Assembly: GCA_023213315.1 (NCBI GenBank) | Contig: JAKCPI010006311.1 | Coordinates: 144,823 to 208,822, forward strand | Direction of reading: 5' to 3' | Origin: Euborellia annulipes | Taxonomy: Eukaryota > Arthropoda > Insecta > Dermaptera > Anisolabididae | Length of the DNA: 64,000 bases | Shown here: in pieces, positions 1-10,298 of the stretch | Position numbering within the stretch: the stretch's first letter is position 1 | Layout: each line of letters begins with the position of its first letter | The notes under the pieces: generated by a model | What the model saw: only the letters and a program-made list of their open reading frames with translations | The model's database searches: none | Told to the model about the DNA's origin: nothing | Program-made: the position numbers and the translations under genes

Positions 1-600
1 ACATATCTAAAAAATAAATCAGCTATTTTATTTAAATTGACCACTAACCAAAGCACTGGCCCGTGTTCTCATAATAGATTTGTGATATAAAATATTTATT
101 ATGAAATTTCAAAAAAAAGCCGGAGATTTTGGGAAAAAGGGGATGTGCGAGGGGCGCTAAAAGCTTGATTCGCCTGGGGCGGAAGGGGCGAGCGCCCCCC
201 TTGGCCCCCACCTGGATACGCTACTGATCCTCGATTAGTCTAATTTAAATAGAAAAGAGTCGACTTTAATGGGATCTGTCTATACGTGTACAAAATGTTA
301 GGTAAGATACTCAGACATGTCCGACCGAGTAAAAGGGAGCATTGTCAAATTGGAAGTCGACTAATCTCACCAACTCTACTGCACAATCCATTTTTGGTTT
401 AATTTCTGTTTAAAAACATTCACAGTTAAATTTTAATTTTCTTATTTTTTATACACTTTTTAGCGTTAAATATTTTTTATTGTATTTTATTGTAAATTTG
501 GGTGGCTGAATATCTTTGGGCCTCAGTTTATATTTAAATTTGTAAAATTATATTCTTAGACAAACTATAAGAAATGCAGAATATAGAAATTGAACTGACC
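1..600. other. Intergenic, with one end of a hAT-like MITE
   Basis: No gene is seen. A GC-rich patch at about 115-226 ends in ACCTGGATACGCTACTG, the reverse complement of the CAGTRGCGTA terminus of the hAT-like MITEs annotated at 17196 and 52381. It looks like a truncated copy. The remainder is AT-rich. Confidence 0.45.
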
Positions 601-612
601 AAGTAACAATGT

Positions 613-864
613 TCGCCCTCGGGGCTTGGTGTAGGGGTTAGCGTGCCTACCTCGTATACCAAAAGTCGCGGGTTCGGACCCCAGGCAGTCCGATGATTTT
701 ATTTAAGCCATTTGGATACCAAATGGCTTAAATAGAAATGCCTGGACCCCCAATAGATCTTCTCATATATAACGGTTATCGTAAAGTCTTAAATGGCCTA
801 AGTTGCCGAAAAGACTTTGTGAATTTGAGTGTGAAAAAAGTGTGAATGTTTTTTTATAAAAAAA
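613..864 (+). mobile_element. tRNA-derived SINE (family 1), full length
   Basis: The tRNA-like head has a B-box-type GCGGGTTCGGACCCC. The body contains a short palindrome (CATTTGGATACCAAATG) and the tail ends in poly-A. It is flanked by a perfect 12-bp target-site duplication AAGTAACAATGT at 601-612 and 865-876, so retroposition is directly visible. Seven further copies of this family occur in the window. Confidence 0.9.
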
Positions 865-1065
865 AAGTAACAATGTCCATTCCTAAATCAACAATCAATT
901 TTCCTTTCCCTCGTTTCTTTAAGAATGAAAAGGGGGGTGGGGGGGGGGGGACAAAGTATAGCACGGAGTGCTCAACATATGCGACGCAAAAAAGTTCAAT
1001 GTTCTATTTTGAAAACAAACGTTTTAAAAGAGCCAGAATAAATTTTAAATGAAGCGTTTATTTAC

Positions 1066-1177
1066 CTTGCTTTGAGATGTCGACCCATAATTGAATGTGG
1101 ATTGATAATTGTGAGCCTTGAGGATCTTCTTGTGAGCACTCGCTTGCGCCCGAAACGCCGAAACACTCAATTTCATC
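1066..1177 (-). CDS. Probable coding exon of an unidentified - strand gene (edge of window)
   Basis: Read on the minus strand, this 112-nt block follows a strong acceptor (pyrimidine tract then CCCCAG) and ends at a GTAAAT donor. It is much more GC-rich than its flanks. Two frames are open. The one in phase with the exon at 1301-1358 gives MKLSVSAFRAQASAHKK and continues through LKAHNYQSTFNYGSTSQSK. The other begins DEIECFGVSGASECSQ. I do not recognise either product. The gene would continue leftwards out of the window. The ATG sits in an AGGATGA context and could be the start, with the upstream exon being 5' UTR. Confidence 0.45.
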
Positions 1178-1300
1178 CTGGGGAAACAAGAAAAGAAAAT
1201 CAGACAAGGATCTTCTGTCATTCTATTTGAATAATGATTTCGAAATGTTAGCTATAAATTAAAAACCGAATTATCGAGGGGACAACGTGGGCGGGCTTAC

Positions 1301-1358
1301 CTATCATTTTTGTTAATAAACGGCTCAAGGGCTGATGACGATGATGGTGATGATAATT
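1301..1358 (-). CDS. Probable exon upstream of the 1066-1177 exon
   Basis: On the minus strand a GATTTTAG acceptor is followed by 58 nt and a GTAAGC donor. Its phase joins exactly to the 1066-1177 exon through a split AG|G codon, giving LSSPSSSSALEPFINKNDR before MKLSVS. The 122-nt intron between them (1178-1300) is canonical. It may be coding or 5' UTR. Only the paired splice signals and phase support it. Confidence 0.35.
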
Positions 1359-1439
1359 CTAAAATCTATAATTATCTATGGAAGTCTAAAAATAAAACAT
1401 TCACACACCCCTTTGAAGGCTGGCGATTGATTTCTGATT

Positions 1440-1640
1440 TTATGTCGAGAAGAGAGAGAGAAGGAAAGGGTGAATGTCCAAAAAGGGAATGTCAACTGAT
1501 GACCCTCTTTCCTCCACCACCTCCGCCTCGTTCTCTCTCTCGTGCATCCATCCCTTCCTTTAAGGGATGAAGGGCGCAGGCGCAGGGCAAAAATTCAATT
1601 CATGCTCTCCTTCTGTTTCTCTCTTCATCTCATCTAAAAA
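1440..1640 (-). promoter_or_regulatory. Possible promoter / 5' UTR region of the left-edge gene
   Basis: A GC-richer patch with GAGA and CT repeats (GAGAGAGAGA near 1450, TTCTCTCTCTCG near 1532) and GGGCGCAGGCGCAGGG at about 1571-1586, which resembles half of an NRF-1-type GCGCAnGCGC site. It lies directly upstream (minus sense) of the two putative exons at 1301-1358 and 1066-1177. This is inferred from position and composition only. Confidence 0.25.
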
Positions 1641-1659
1641 AGAAAAAAATATTTTCTAT

Positions 1660-2208
1660 CAGAAATGGAAAGAATATCATTTTATAAAATAAAAATAATA
1701 AAATGATAATTCAATAATAAAAAAAAAGATGATATTGTGATGAATTTAAATATAAAGTGGGCTGTCTAGAAGAAAAAAATTTAACTCAATAAAAAGAGTT
1801 CTTCTTTGCTGGCGTAGGCAAGAAAAAGAAGAAAAAGAAAGAGAAAATATTGAAATTGAGCTTTAAAAATATATTTTGCAAAGTATTTCTTAAACATACT
1901 GTAAGTTAAGCTTAAATTCTAATATAGACCGGGCGCTGGAGGTAGTTAAGTATGCAAAATGTGAGGACCGAATTCCGTCAATGGACTTTGGCTGAGAATA
2001 GCTCCCAGAATAAGAATCCGGACCATTTTTTGGTCCAATTTCTTGTTTTTCCTATTTGTATAGCAAATCGATGGAGTATATGCTAGGAAGTATGCAAAAT
2101 GTGGGAACCGGCAACTTTGTTCAAATTCTTATACTAACTAAAGACCCCAAACAATGAAAAGTACTATCTTGCCGGCAGCAGCGGTGGTTCCTTCTAGTCT
2201 CTCCGCTC
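1660..2208. other. Intergenic AT-rich DNA with a short direct repeat
   Basis: No gene is seen. The string AGTATGCAAAATGTG occurs twice (about 1949 and 2090), each followed by a GGACCG/GGAACCG-type sequence. It is probably the debris of an unidentified repeat. Confidence 0.4.
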
Positions 2209-2485
2209 ATCTGGAGCAGGGCCGGAACTAGGAGATTTTTTAGGGGGGGGGGGCAAAATTTAATTTGCCGCTCCCTCCTTAAAATTTTCTATACAAAATT
2301 CATATCATTTTACCTTTTATTTAGTAAATCTTTCTTTAATTGCCGCCCCCCTGATATCTGCCGCCCGGGGCACACGCACCCAGGGCGTCCGCAGGGGGGG
2401 CAACACACTTGCCCCCTGGAAAATTAAAATGATACAAAAAAATGTATAAAAACAAAAAAAAAATACAAAAAAATCTTTCTCAGTA

Positions 2486-3933
2486 GGGAGACCGGGGCAG
2501 GTTGGCCCACGGGGCAGGTCGGCCCAGTCGCGATATTTCGCAGAATAATTGGACGATTGTGATACGGATCAGAATGAAGGTTAATAGCACTGCCACACAC
2601 CTTCCGCCAAAACAACTATAGCGATCGGAGTAAATTCGCATGAGCTAGGATCATTTATTCGTTTTTTGCACCTTGGAGTAAATTTTCATTAGTTGAATAA
2701 AATTGTTTTATCTACTTTTTGGTTACTTCGAGGATAAAAAGTGAGCACTATGTTTAAAGGTTAGAGTATGAGGATTATTTCTCCATGGCATATTAATTAA
2801 AAAACATCAACGGGATTTGTGCGGGATAAAAATTGTTTCAAATATGAGGATGGGGCAGGTTGGCCCAAAAATGACGGGGCAGGTTGGCCCACTCGATTTT
2901 TTGCCATTGTATGTATGAAATGTTAAACCGTGTTTTATTTGTTCAATTTTAGTGGCAATGAATGATGTAAAAGTAACAAAATAAAAATTATTATAAATAT
3001 CGATGTTATCTGGCCTCATGAGAGTTTATTGGAGGAAATTTTATATAAATGAGACGTGTGTTTGTTTTTGGGAAATTGATATCAGATATATGACTATGTT
3101 CTTATTGTTTTCTAAAACGTTCTAGTTCTTTGAATATCTGTGATTCGGGAAGATATGAAGTGTTTCCGCTTTTTTTTTTTTTTTTTTTTAACATCAACTT
3201 TTTTCCCATTCACACTCACATTCACACAGTCTTTTCGGTAACTCAGGCCATTAAGACTTTTACGATAACGTTGTATTAATAATTATATATTTTGGGGGTC
3301 CGGGCATTCTTATTTAAGCCATTTGGTATCCAAATGGTTAGTTAGCACGATAACCTCTACTGAACCCCCGAGGGCTAAGAGATTTTTCAAAAGAGCCAAA
3401 TTGAGCGTTGGGAGAAAAGTTGGGACCCTGCTGGGATACTCTTTTTGCCAACTTGCCAAGCCCAAGTAAGGTGTCTGCAATGCTCTTCATAGCATTCTGA
3501 CTCTTATCTCCAACCTCTGGCCAGGTTATAAAAGTGATTCGTAAATACAAAAGAAAAACTGAAAAAGGAAAAGTTCTTGAAGTCACGATATACTTTTTTG
3601 ATTTAGTACTCACTTATTACTGAAATGTTGCAATAACCAATTATAATTTAAAATAAACTTTGTGTGTTAAAATTAGGTTGTTTTAAATTATTTTCTTGCA
3701 TTTTTATTCATATAAAAATAACAAATTCGGGCCAACTGACACGGGGAGTTAGCCATAAATATTTTAGAAATAATTATTTTTTTTAATTTTAACATCAATT
3801 TAGGAGACTTTTACGATGACCATTTGGTAGTTAAGGTTACACCAACATTTTAAAATGAAAAATAAAAAAATGATTGAATAAAAAATTTTATAAAAGAAAT
3901 AAAAATTAGGGGCCAACCTGCCCCGGTCTCCCC
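2486..3933. mobile_element. Element C: TIR element with repeated GGGGCAGGTTGGCCC units
   Basis: The left end GGGAGACCGGGGCAGGTTGG has its reverse complement at the right end (GGCCAACCTGCCCCGGTCTC, 3911-3930). TA flanks both sides. Further copies of the GGGGCAGGTTGGCCC unit lie inside at about 2512, 2852 and 2876, and a decayed inverted copy at about 3730. No transposase is seen, so it is non-autonomous. I cannot assign the superfamily. Confidence 0.65.
3186..3385 (-). mobile_element. SINE family 1 copy, nested in element C, damaged
   Basis: Poly-T then the family-1 body in reverse (CTTTTCGG..., AAGCCATTTGGTATCCAAATGG) and a remnant of the tRNA-like head ending CCCCCGAGGGC. The part between body and head is shortened compared with the full copy at 9276-9519. 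It is the innermost layer of the 2217-4095 nest. Confidence 0.7.
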
Positions 3934-4103
3934 TATACATCAATCTTGCGCGATGAGAAAGCTTTAAATACTAACAGATGTATAACATCATTAATATCAA
4001 AGTACGTTTTTTAACTTATCTGGAAGTGATTCCCCCCTGCAAAACATCCTGCGGACGCCCATGACGCACCCACTTCCCCCCTAGATCCGGCCCTGATCTG
4101 GAG

Positions 4104-4888
4104 CAATGTAGTACATGCTATGAAGTCATAATTTATAGTTTATTTTAATGATGAAAGTGATGATGGGTTGTTCAATGAAATAAAAAGTGGTAGAACTCTC
4201 TTGCACCTCTTAAGCTAGAGGTCCGGGGTTCGTTTCCCATTAGATATCAATTAATTTAGAAAAATGGACGGGAGTCTAACGCAAGATGCCCGAAAGGACA
4301 CCCCCCTCGCCCTCCGGCTGTTGCCAATTAAAGAAAGGATTTGTTCGTTCCAACTCAGTTTACGTGCGGTCCCTGAAATTAAATGAATTGATACAGTATA
4401 AATAAAAGAGACAGGACTAAAGACGGGGGATAAAAGCAATTGCAACAAGGATCAGTGTGAATGAAATGAAACAAAGCCTCTTTGAATGAATGAACAGAGG
4501 AAATGAGATCAACTACATACTGTAGGCTATCTATGTACGAGCAATACAGTAAAGGATTAAACAAATCTCCTAAGAAGAAGAAGAGATAAACAAGCTATTA
4601 ATATAAACAATTCTCTTAAATTATTACAACAAAAGAATATTGTATAATCAAAGATCTTGGGGGGCGTTACTTTTCACTCCTCGTTAGATCGTTAGTTATT
4701 GAATCGATAAAGCTAACCTCAAAATCACAAAGTAAACATGAAAAATCTCAAACAGTTTACACAGATAGTTCAAATTTTTCTCCTTTTAAAGGTAGGAAAA
4801 GTTCAATTTTCAAATGAATTTAAATTTATATCTTAAATACAAATAAAACATTTCCATTTAATGTTCTCGAAAGAATCTTCTGAAATTA
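4104..4888. other. Intergenic AT-rich DNA; tRNA-like B-box at about 4210
   Basis: No gene is supported. Around 4197-4245 the sequence GAGGTCCGGGGTTCGTTTCCC resembles the T-arm half of a tRNA or a SINE head, without a convincing A box or cloverleaf. The rest shows nothing recognisable. Confidence 0.35.
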
Positions 4889-5845
4889 AAAATTTGGTGT
4901 GACTGCGCACAGCACCACTCCCCTTCGGACATTAAAGTTGGCACTTTGGTAGATTAAAAGCTAATTTTTTGGGTAATATGTTAGTTAATCACTATTCAAA
5001 TACGTATAAAATAAAATTTTGAAGCAGATCTGACACTAGGGTTATCGTGTAATTAATTTTTAATAAAATTGAAATTTAACATGTAGCCTATGGGGAATAA
5101 CGACGAAACGCACACATATCGAATTATATAGGCATCTGTGCAAATGATACAAAAACAAAAAAACTTACATTTTATTAATTCACTTCCGAGGAATACGTTA
5201 AAAATAAAACCAAAAGTTTCTGCCGACCGCTTTTAAAGATATTTTAACAGAGAAAGTCAAAAATGATTCTCCAAGCAATGACAGTCACCAATAAATGGGA
5301 TTTAAAAATAATGATTTTTATTCTAAAAAACGAAAGAGTCAGACCAGCCTGGCAACGTCGCATAAAAAATTCTCTCTTTCTCTATGAAACAAGAGTACAT
5401 TGTTTTTCAAATTTTAAGCAATATTTTTTCTCGCAAATCGTCCATTGGTTTAAACGATTTGCATCTAAAACATAGTTCATTTATGAATTTTAAAAAAAAT
5501 CCTTGGAGGGAATTTTGAGAAAATCGAAAAAAACTGAAAAAGTACATCAGTAAAGTACTAGTACTTTTTGGCCGATTTTGTTCAAAAGCTTATTTTGAGC
5601 GTGTGGGAAGGTACCTAAGTTAAATATAAAATTTCAATCCGGTAGCTCAATTCCTTCATGTTAAAAATCTGTCCACACATACATACATACATACACACAC
5701 ACAGACCAATTTGCGGGACCCAATTTTTGGACTCAGGGGACCTCAAAACATGTATATCCATCAAAATCTGGACATCGAATTTTTGACATGATCGCAATAC
5801 TTTCGCTCTCTATATATTTCGATATATAGGGTACGAGAAATTAAA
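4889..5845 (-). mobile_element. Family H repeat (hairpin-ended, non-coding), divergent long copy
   Basis: The left end carries the ATTTGGTGTGAC...GCGCACAGCAC sequence that starts the H end-hairpin. The right part (5490-5845) matches the conserved H body: CAGTAAAGTACTAGTAC, AATATAAAATTTCAATC, a CATA/CACA microsatellite, then ACATCGAATTTTTGACATG and the TTTCGCTCTCTATATA end hairpin. The middle (about 4940-5250) is unlike other H copies, so a second insertion or two fragments is possible. Confidence 0.55.
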
Positions 5846-6214
5846 ATGAATTATATTTCAAAAAAAAAAAAAAAGTAAAAAGAAAAATGATCAGTCAATA
5901 GAGTCACGTTTTATCGGGAAGAAAAAAAAAGACAAAAGGAAAGGAAAGGAATGTTCTAATATATGAATAGAAAGATTAAGTAGAGAGAGAAGAGAAGAGA
6001 AGAGAGAAGTGTAATTAGAAAAGGCGATTAATTTTCATTTGAATTTTTTATGGAGCTCCATCTTCACCTTTACCTAATGAATATTAAAAATTAGTGTTAT
6101 AGGCTGGAAAGAAAATTGTAAATATTAAAAAAAAATATTACGCTATTCTTCCTTCTCGGGCTCGTAAACAATGAAAATAATTTTTAAACAAGAATCTTCT
6201 AAATAGAGTATATA
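5846..6214. other. Intergenic, AT-rich with A and GA runs
   Basis: Poly-A at 5860-5875 and GA-rich runs at 5935-6010. No gene or repeat boundary is recognisable. Confidence 0.4.
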
Positions 6215-6440
6215 GAGGAGTACCCACCCGTCTGTCACGCTCTGTTTGACAAACCTCCAGTTGGAATTTCGAAACGAAATTTTATATGCGATAAGAGGAC
6301 CTTTTAGGGATTACAGGAAAATTATTTTCGCCCCGAAATTCCTATAACTTTTTAAGTTATTAATTCCTAAAGTTACGATTTCTCCCATAGGAATTGTAAA
6401 GAGAAATATTTGTATTCTTTGCATTTATGTATACTAGGAA
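6215..6440 (+). repeat. Repeat family G, copy 1
   Basis: Contains CCCGTCTGTCACGCTCTG, AAATTTTATATGCGATA, GATTACAGGAAAATTATTTTC and CATTTATGTATAC. The same order of blocks is found reversed at 43560-43810 and partly at 6667-6760. Non-coding; superfamily unknown. Confidence 0.6.
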
Positions 6441-6666
6441 TATAAACAAATCCTCAAGCAGGCACTGGAATAGTAATAATAATTTTCTTTGATTAATTAA
6501 GTAAAGGCGAGGGTCCGCCGCAGGAGTATATTATTAATTTTAATAATATTAATATCTGAAATATCGAATTTCTTTTTTTTAACTTGCTAGTATTTAAATA
6601 CACTCTATATCTCTTTGATATATGTTAACAATGGATGGTCCCATTGTTACAAAAAGAAAATGTATA

Positions 6667-6830
6667 AAATGTGTCTGTCTGTCGCGTTCTGTTTGGTAAT
6701 TTTAAAATGAAATTTTGCATACTTATCTAGGGCGTTATGAAGGGTCAAGAAAAAATAGTCGCGTTCCCAAATCCCCAATTGTATTTATATTAGAAAGTAT
6801 TGAATTCTACGTCACCGGGGGTAGCGGGTT
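6667..6830 (+). repeat. Repeat family G, partial copy
   Basis: Begins TGTCTGTCTGTCGCGTTCTG followed by a diverged AAATTTTGCATAC block, as in 6215-6440. It ends before a short GC-richer segment (6830-6990) that shows open frames on both strands but no consistent splice signals. Confidence 0.45.
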
Positions 6831-6989
6831 AGGATGTCGCTCTTCTTCAAAGGAGATGTTCGCATCCTGGGCGTGCGAGATAAGTCTTTCAGAATCCATA
6901 AATTTATTTCAACCAATATTAATTTTTTTTTCCAGTCTATAGAGCACATTTTTAATATCTCTGGAGGTGAGGCTCGCTCGCTTCTTCTT

Positions 6990-7540
6990 CTCTCTTCTCC
7001 CTCCATCAATTACTCATTGAGAAACGATCTGTTTTAATGCCATTGAGTTTTATAAATTTTTCATAACGAATTTTATTTTATTTTATTTTTGTTAGAATCC
7101 AATATTTCGTCACAAATCGGCTTACATCTATCCTAGAATAAAATAAAATTTGTTCAGGGACATCGGCATTGTTGATACACACCAGTAAAAGATTTTTTTT
7201 TTTTTTTTTGTTATTAAAAGCTTTTTGTTGACTTTTATTTTGTCAAAAAAAATGCCTTCGAACTCGGATGGATGGGTGGGTGGAAGGGGGGGGGGATGGC
7301 GAACGAACCAACTAAAAATCATTAAATGGCTTTCAAGAGCACAAGACCTGACACCCTCGGAGATAAAATCATGTTAAGTGTTTTTTTTTTTTTTTTCAAA
7401 TTTGATAAAATAACTGATTAGTAGAGCAGGGGAAAAAAATGGCTGAATAACAAACAGATTCTTGCACATATATAGTTTCTTATCAATTTATGATGAGTGG
7501 GGCAAACTTACCAACGGGGGGGGGGGGAGGTGCAGTAAAA
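6990..7540. other. Intergenic AT-rich DNA with poly-T and poly-G tracts
   Basis: Poly-T at 7192-7209 and 7380-7396, G runs at 7286-7294 and 7516-7526. No gene is seen. Confidence 0.4.
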
Positions 7541-7544
7541 TCTA

Positions 7545-7790
7545 TAGGCTATATCAAACGAGAAACAAAAAATCTGATGGGACTGGACACATCGACATAT
7601 AGTTTTCGACAGTAAGGTACATTAGAATTGAAGATCAGAAATTTACAAACATGGGAAAATATTAATATTCTGTTGCCATGGCAACCATTTCTACTCTTTC
7701 CTATGAAGTAAAGTGTGTTTCAAAAGATTTTAAGGGCAAAATGAGAATATAGATTTTTAAGAGAATCTAAAAAATGTTACACCAACCAGC
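7545..7790 (-). repeat. Family H fragment
   Basis: Shares AACATGGGAAAATATTAATA, GTTGCCATGGCAACCATTTC, CTATGAAGTAAAGTGTG and AAAATGAGAATATA with complete H copies (for example 20400-20570). Both end hairpins are missing. Confidence 0.6.
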
Positions 7791-8089
7791 ACTGAAACGT
7801 CTTGAAACCTTACCGAATATTTTCAGTTTTGGTTGGCATGCTCCCTCACTTAACACTTAAGAAATATGAAGAGGTATCATCAATTGAGCAAAGGTCTGTA
7901 CTAGTTGTACAATTTGTTTCTCAGCCTGATATTGCCATTCGAGTGCTCTGACAGTAGCAAACAAACAAACAAGATTCCCATTGGTGTTTTGTTTGTTTGC
8001 AAATTTTAAAATTGAAATAACTCAGAGCTATATATAGGCCTATTTCTGAGATATTTGTGGGTTAAACAGTATTTGCGCCCGACCCCTTC

Positions 8090-8316
8090 ATATCTGAAGG
8101 CCCAGGAATTTTTCTGAAAGAGTTTGGCTTTGAACTGGTTACAGAGGCGCAGAATTTCTCAAAAATCATTATCAATTTCTTCTGAATCACTTGCATCATT
8201 TGAGCTTGATTCATAAGCTGGTGGATTCCACCTATACTTGAAGAACAATTTTTTTTTAGATTAGGCTCAATGAAGTTATCGGATATTTTTTTTTTCCATG
8301 AAAATAATCTTTCTTT
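8090..8316. repeat. Repeat R, copy 1
   Basis: Shares CTGAAGGCCCAGGAATTTTT, TTTCTCAAAA, CTGGTGGATT and GTTATCGGATATTT with 25443-25625. On the minus strand a short frame reads KYRWNPPAYESSS and then acidic DASDSEEIDNDF, so it may be a relic of a transposon-encoded protein. Function unknown. Confidence 0.45.
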
Positions 8317-8320
8317 TTTT

Positions 8321-8840
8321 ACTTTCTCTTACCTATGTATATATGTAATATATATTTAGAGAGAAAGTATTGGATTCATGTCAAAAATTCGATGTCGAGA
8401 TTTTGTTGGTCTTCCGTTTTGGGGCCCTGAATCAAAAAGTGGTTTTTGCGACATGGTCTGTCTGTGTGTGTGTGTGTGTCTGTCTGTGTGTCTGTGAACA
8501 AAATATCTCAAGAACGAAAAGAGCTAGGAAGTTGAAATTTTATATTTAAGTTAGGCACCCCATGGGACGTGACACGAAGCTTTTGAACAAAATCGACCAA
8601 AGAGTACTAGCACTTTACTGATGCACTTTTTCAGTTTTTTTCGATTTTCTCAAAATTTGCTCAACGATTTTTTTTTTAATTCAAAAATCAATTATTTTTT
8701 AGATTCTCTATAAAATGTATATTCTCATTTTGCGATTGAAATCTTCTGAAGACCACTTTCTCTTGTACTCCATAGAAAAGATAGGAGAAATGGTTGCCAT
8801 GGTATCAAAATATAAATATTCCCATACTATAAGCCTATTT
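8321..8840 (+). mobile_element. Family H repeat, lacking one end
   Basis: Starts with the hairpin TACTTTCTCT...AGAGAAAGTA around TATATATG, then AAAATTCGATGTCGAG, a TGTG/TCTG microsatellite (8458-8490), AGTACTAGCACTTTACTG and GGTTGCCATGG. The second hairpin (CTGGTGTGAC type) is absent. Confidence 0.7.
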
Positions 8841-8889
8841 TAAAAATTTCTTAATTAATATGTGATTAATAATAACAATAAATTCATTT

Positions 8890-9115
8890 TTAAATTTAAA
8901 AATGGGACTGATTGTTTTTTTTTTTTTGTTTGTTTGCTTGATAACAAAAAAATTAATTACGATAATTTTTTAATCAGTCATTAAAAAAATTATAGCTCGA
9001 TGTCCCAATAATCTCTTATGAATTTAATTCATTAAAAAAAAAACAGTATTAAAAAATGTCATAATAGTCTATTTTTTTTTTTTTTAAGTACGTTTAGACG
9101 TCGCTCCTGAACCCC
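8890..9115 (-). repeat. Repeat K, copy 1
   Basis: Contains TTGATAACAAAAAAATTAAT, CATTAAAAAAATTATAGCTC and, at the end, CGTTTAGACGTCGCTCCTGA before ACCCCCTT. Copies in the opposite orientation begin at 47228 and 58253. Confidence 0.6.
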
Positions 9116-9275
9116 CTTAAAGAACTATTAAAATTTTAATGTTGGGAATTTTATAATATTGTTAAGGTAAGGGTAACAAATCTCCTAGTTCAGGGCCTGC
9201 CCCATATTCCTGACAAAGCCGCAGACAGAGGGGGTCAGGGGGGACTATATCCCGGACCCTTTGAGCTCTAACCTT

Positions 9276-9519
9276 TTTTCCCATTCACACACATACACCC
9301 AGGCTTTTCGGCATCTTAGGCCATATAAGACTTTACGATAACCGTTATTATGAATACATATATATATATAGAGGGGGGGGATATTGGGGTTCAGGCATTC
9401 TATTTAAGCCATTTGGTATCCAAATGCCTTAAATAAAATCAGCGGAGTGCCTGGGATCCGAACCCCCGACCCTTGGTATACAAGGCAGGCGCGCTACCAA
9501 CTACGCCAAGCCCGGGGCC
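9276..9519 (-). mobile_element. SINE family 1, full length
   Basis: A complete minus-strand copy: T-rich tail, body with the CCATTTGGTATCCAAATG palindrome, and head with GGGATCCGAACCCCCGACCC (reverse B box). Perfect 11-bp duplication GCTCTAACCTT at 9265-9275 and 9520-9530. Confidence 0.9.
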
Positions 9520-9659
9520 GCTCTAACCTTAAAATTCGAATAATAAAAAAAAAATGGTTAAAAGTTCAATTAAAAATATTTTTCATGAAGTTTTCTCGTA
9601 TAACTGTGTCAAAAATATACAATAGCTTTTTGCAATATAAAAAAAAAACTTATAGGGGC

Positions 9660-9673
9660 GGGGGGGGGGGGGG
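9660..9673. repeat. Poly-G tract
   Basis: A run of 14 or more G following GGGGC. It is one of several long G/C homopolymers in the window. Confidence 0.9.
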
Positions 9674-9739
9674 ATTATTATGTAGCCCCAGGTCCCGTCA
9701 AGTCTCTCCTCCTTTCAAAGATTAATTATTCAGAATTTT

Positions 9740-10298
9740 AGAACAAAAATAATTTTCCTATAAAGATCCTCTTTTTTTTTTTTAAACATATAAAATTTCT
9801 CTTGATTACCGATACTAAATTATTGTTTCAAAGGTTTGAAGGGGGAGAAAAACGTAAATATGTATAATATGAGTAAAAGTATAAAATATGAGAAATATGA
9901 ATATATTTTGGAAAAATATAAGAAATGGAAATAAAGGTAAATCTGATTTCTACTGATGTAAAACTAATAGTGTTTTGGAAGGAAATAAAAAAAAAAAAAA
10001 AAAAAAATAGAGAGATCTTGGAAATGAATCAAACGAGGCTGTTTTGGATTTTTTCTTAATTAATTTGCTCGAATATGGAAGAAAGGGCGAATAGAGGGTC
10101 TCGGGGGGGGAATTGGGGGTGGTTTTAATTCGGAAAGGGTTGTCTTGTTTGAGAATATAAATAAAATCAAATAAGTTTTAAAATTTAAAAAATTTTTTTT
10201 TTTTTTTCGAAAAATTTAAGCTCGGGGTGGGGGGGAATCCCCCCTCCGTGAATGTTGATATTCTCAACGAAAATTCTAGAAAATAAATTTATTTCTTA
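9740..10298. other. Intergenic, homopolymer-rich
   Basis: Poly-A at 9988-10007, poly-T at 10192-10207 and G runs at 10103-10110 and 10230. No gene is seen. Confidence 0.4.

Larger units (their letters stand above)
2381..4062. mobile_element. hAT-like element B nested in element A
   Basis: Terminal inverted repeat CAGGGCGTCCGCAGG at the left against CCTGCGGACGCCCAT at the right. Flanks CACGCACC and GACGCACC form an 8-bp duplication with 7/8 identity. It interrupts the GGGGCAC...CACC stretch that is continuous in the intact A copy near 59770. It is itself interrupted at 2486 by element C. Confidence 0.7.
2217..4095. mobile_element. hAT-like MITE (element A), split by nested insertions
   Basis: Ends are CAGGGCCGGAACTAG and TAGATCCGGCCCTG, flanked by a perfect 8-bp duplication ATCTGGAG (2209-2216 and 4096-4103), the hAT signature. 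The same element is intact and only 216 bp long at 59736-59951. Here it is interrupted at 2381 by element B, and its last part resumes near 4062. Confidence 0.85.

Noticed and set aside
613..690. tRNA gene suggested by the A/B-box-like head
   Set aside because: It is the head of a SINE with poly-A tail and target duplication; no full cloverleaf, and the same head recurs in seven other SINE copies.
3338..3613. Minus-strand 91-codon open frame
   Set aside because: It crosses the boundary of a SINE remnant inside a transposon nest; the protein-like middle part (SIADTLLGLGKLAKRV) has no partner exon or recognisable domain.
6715..7037. Open frames on both strands around 6834-6990, with a possible 31-nt microexon before GTGAGG
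   Set aside because: No consistent set of splice sites and phases, and the block borders repeat family G.
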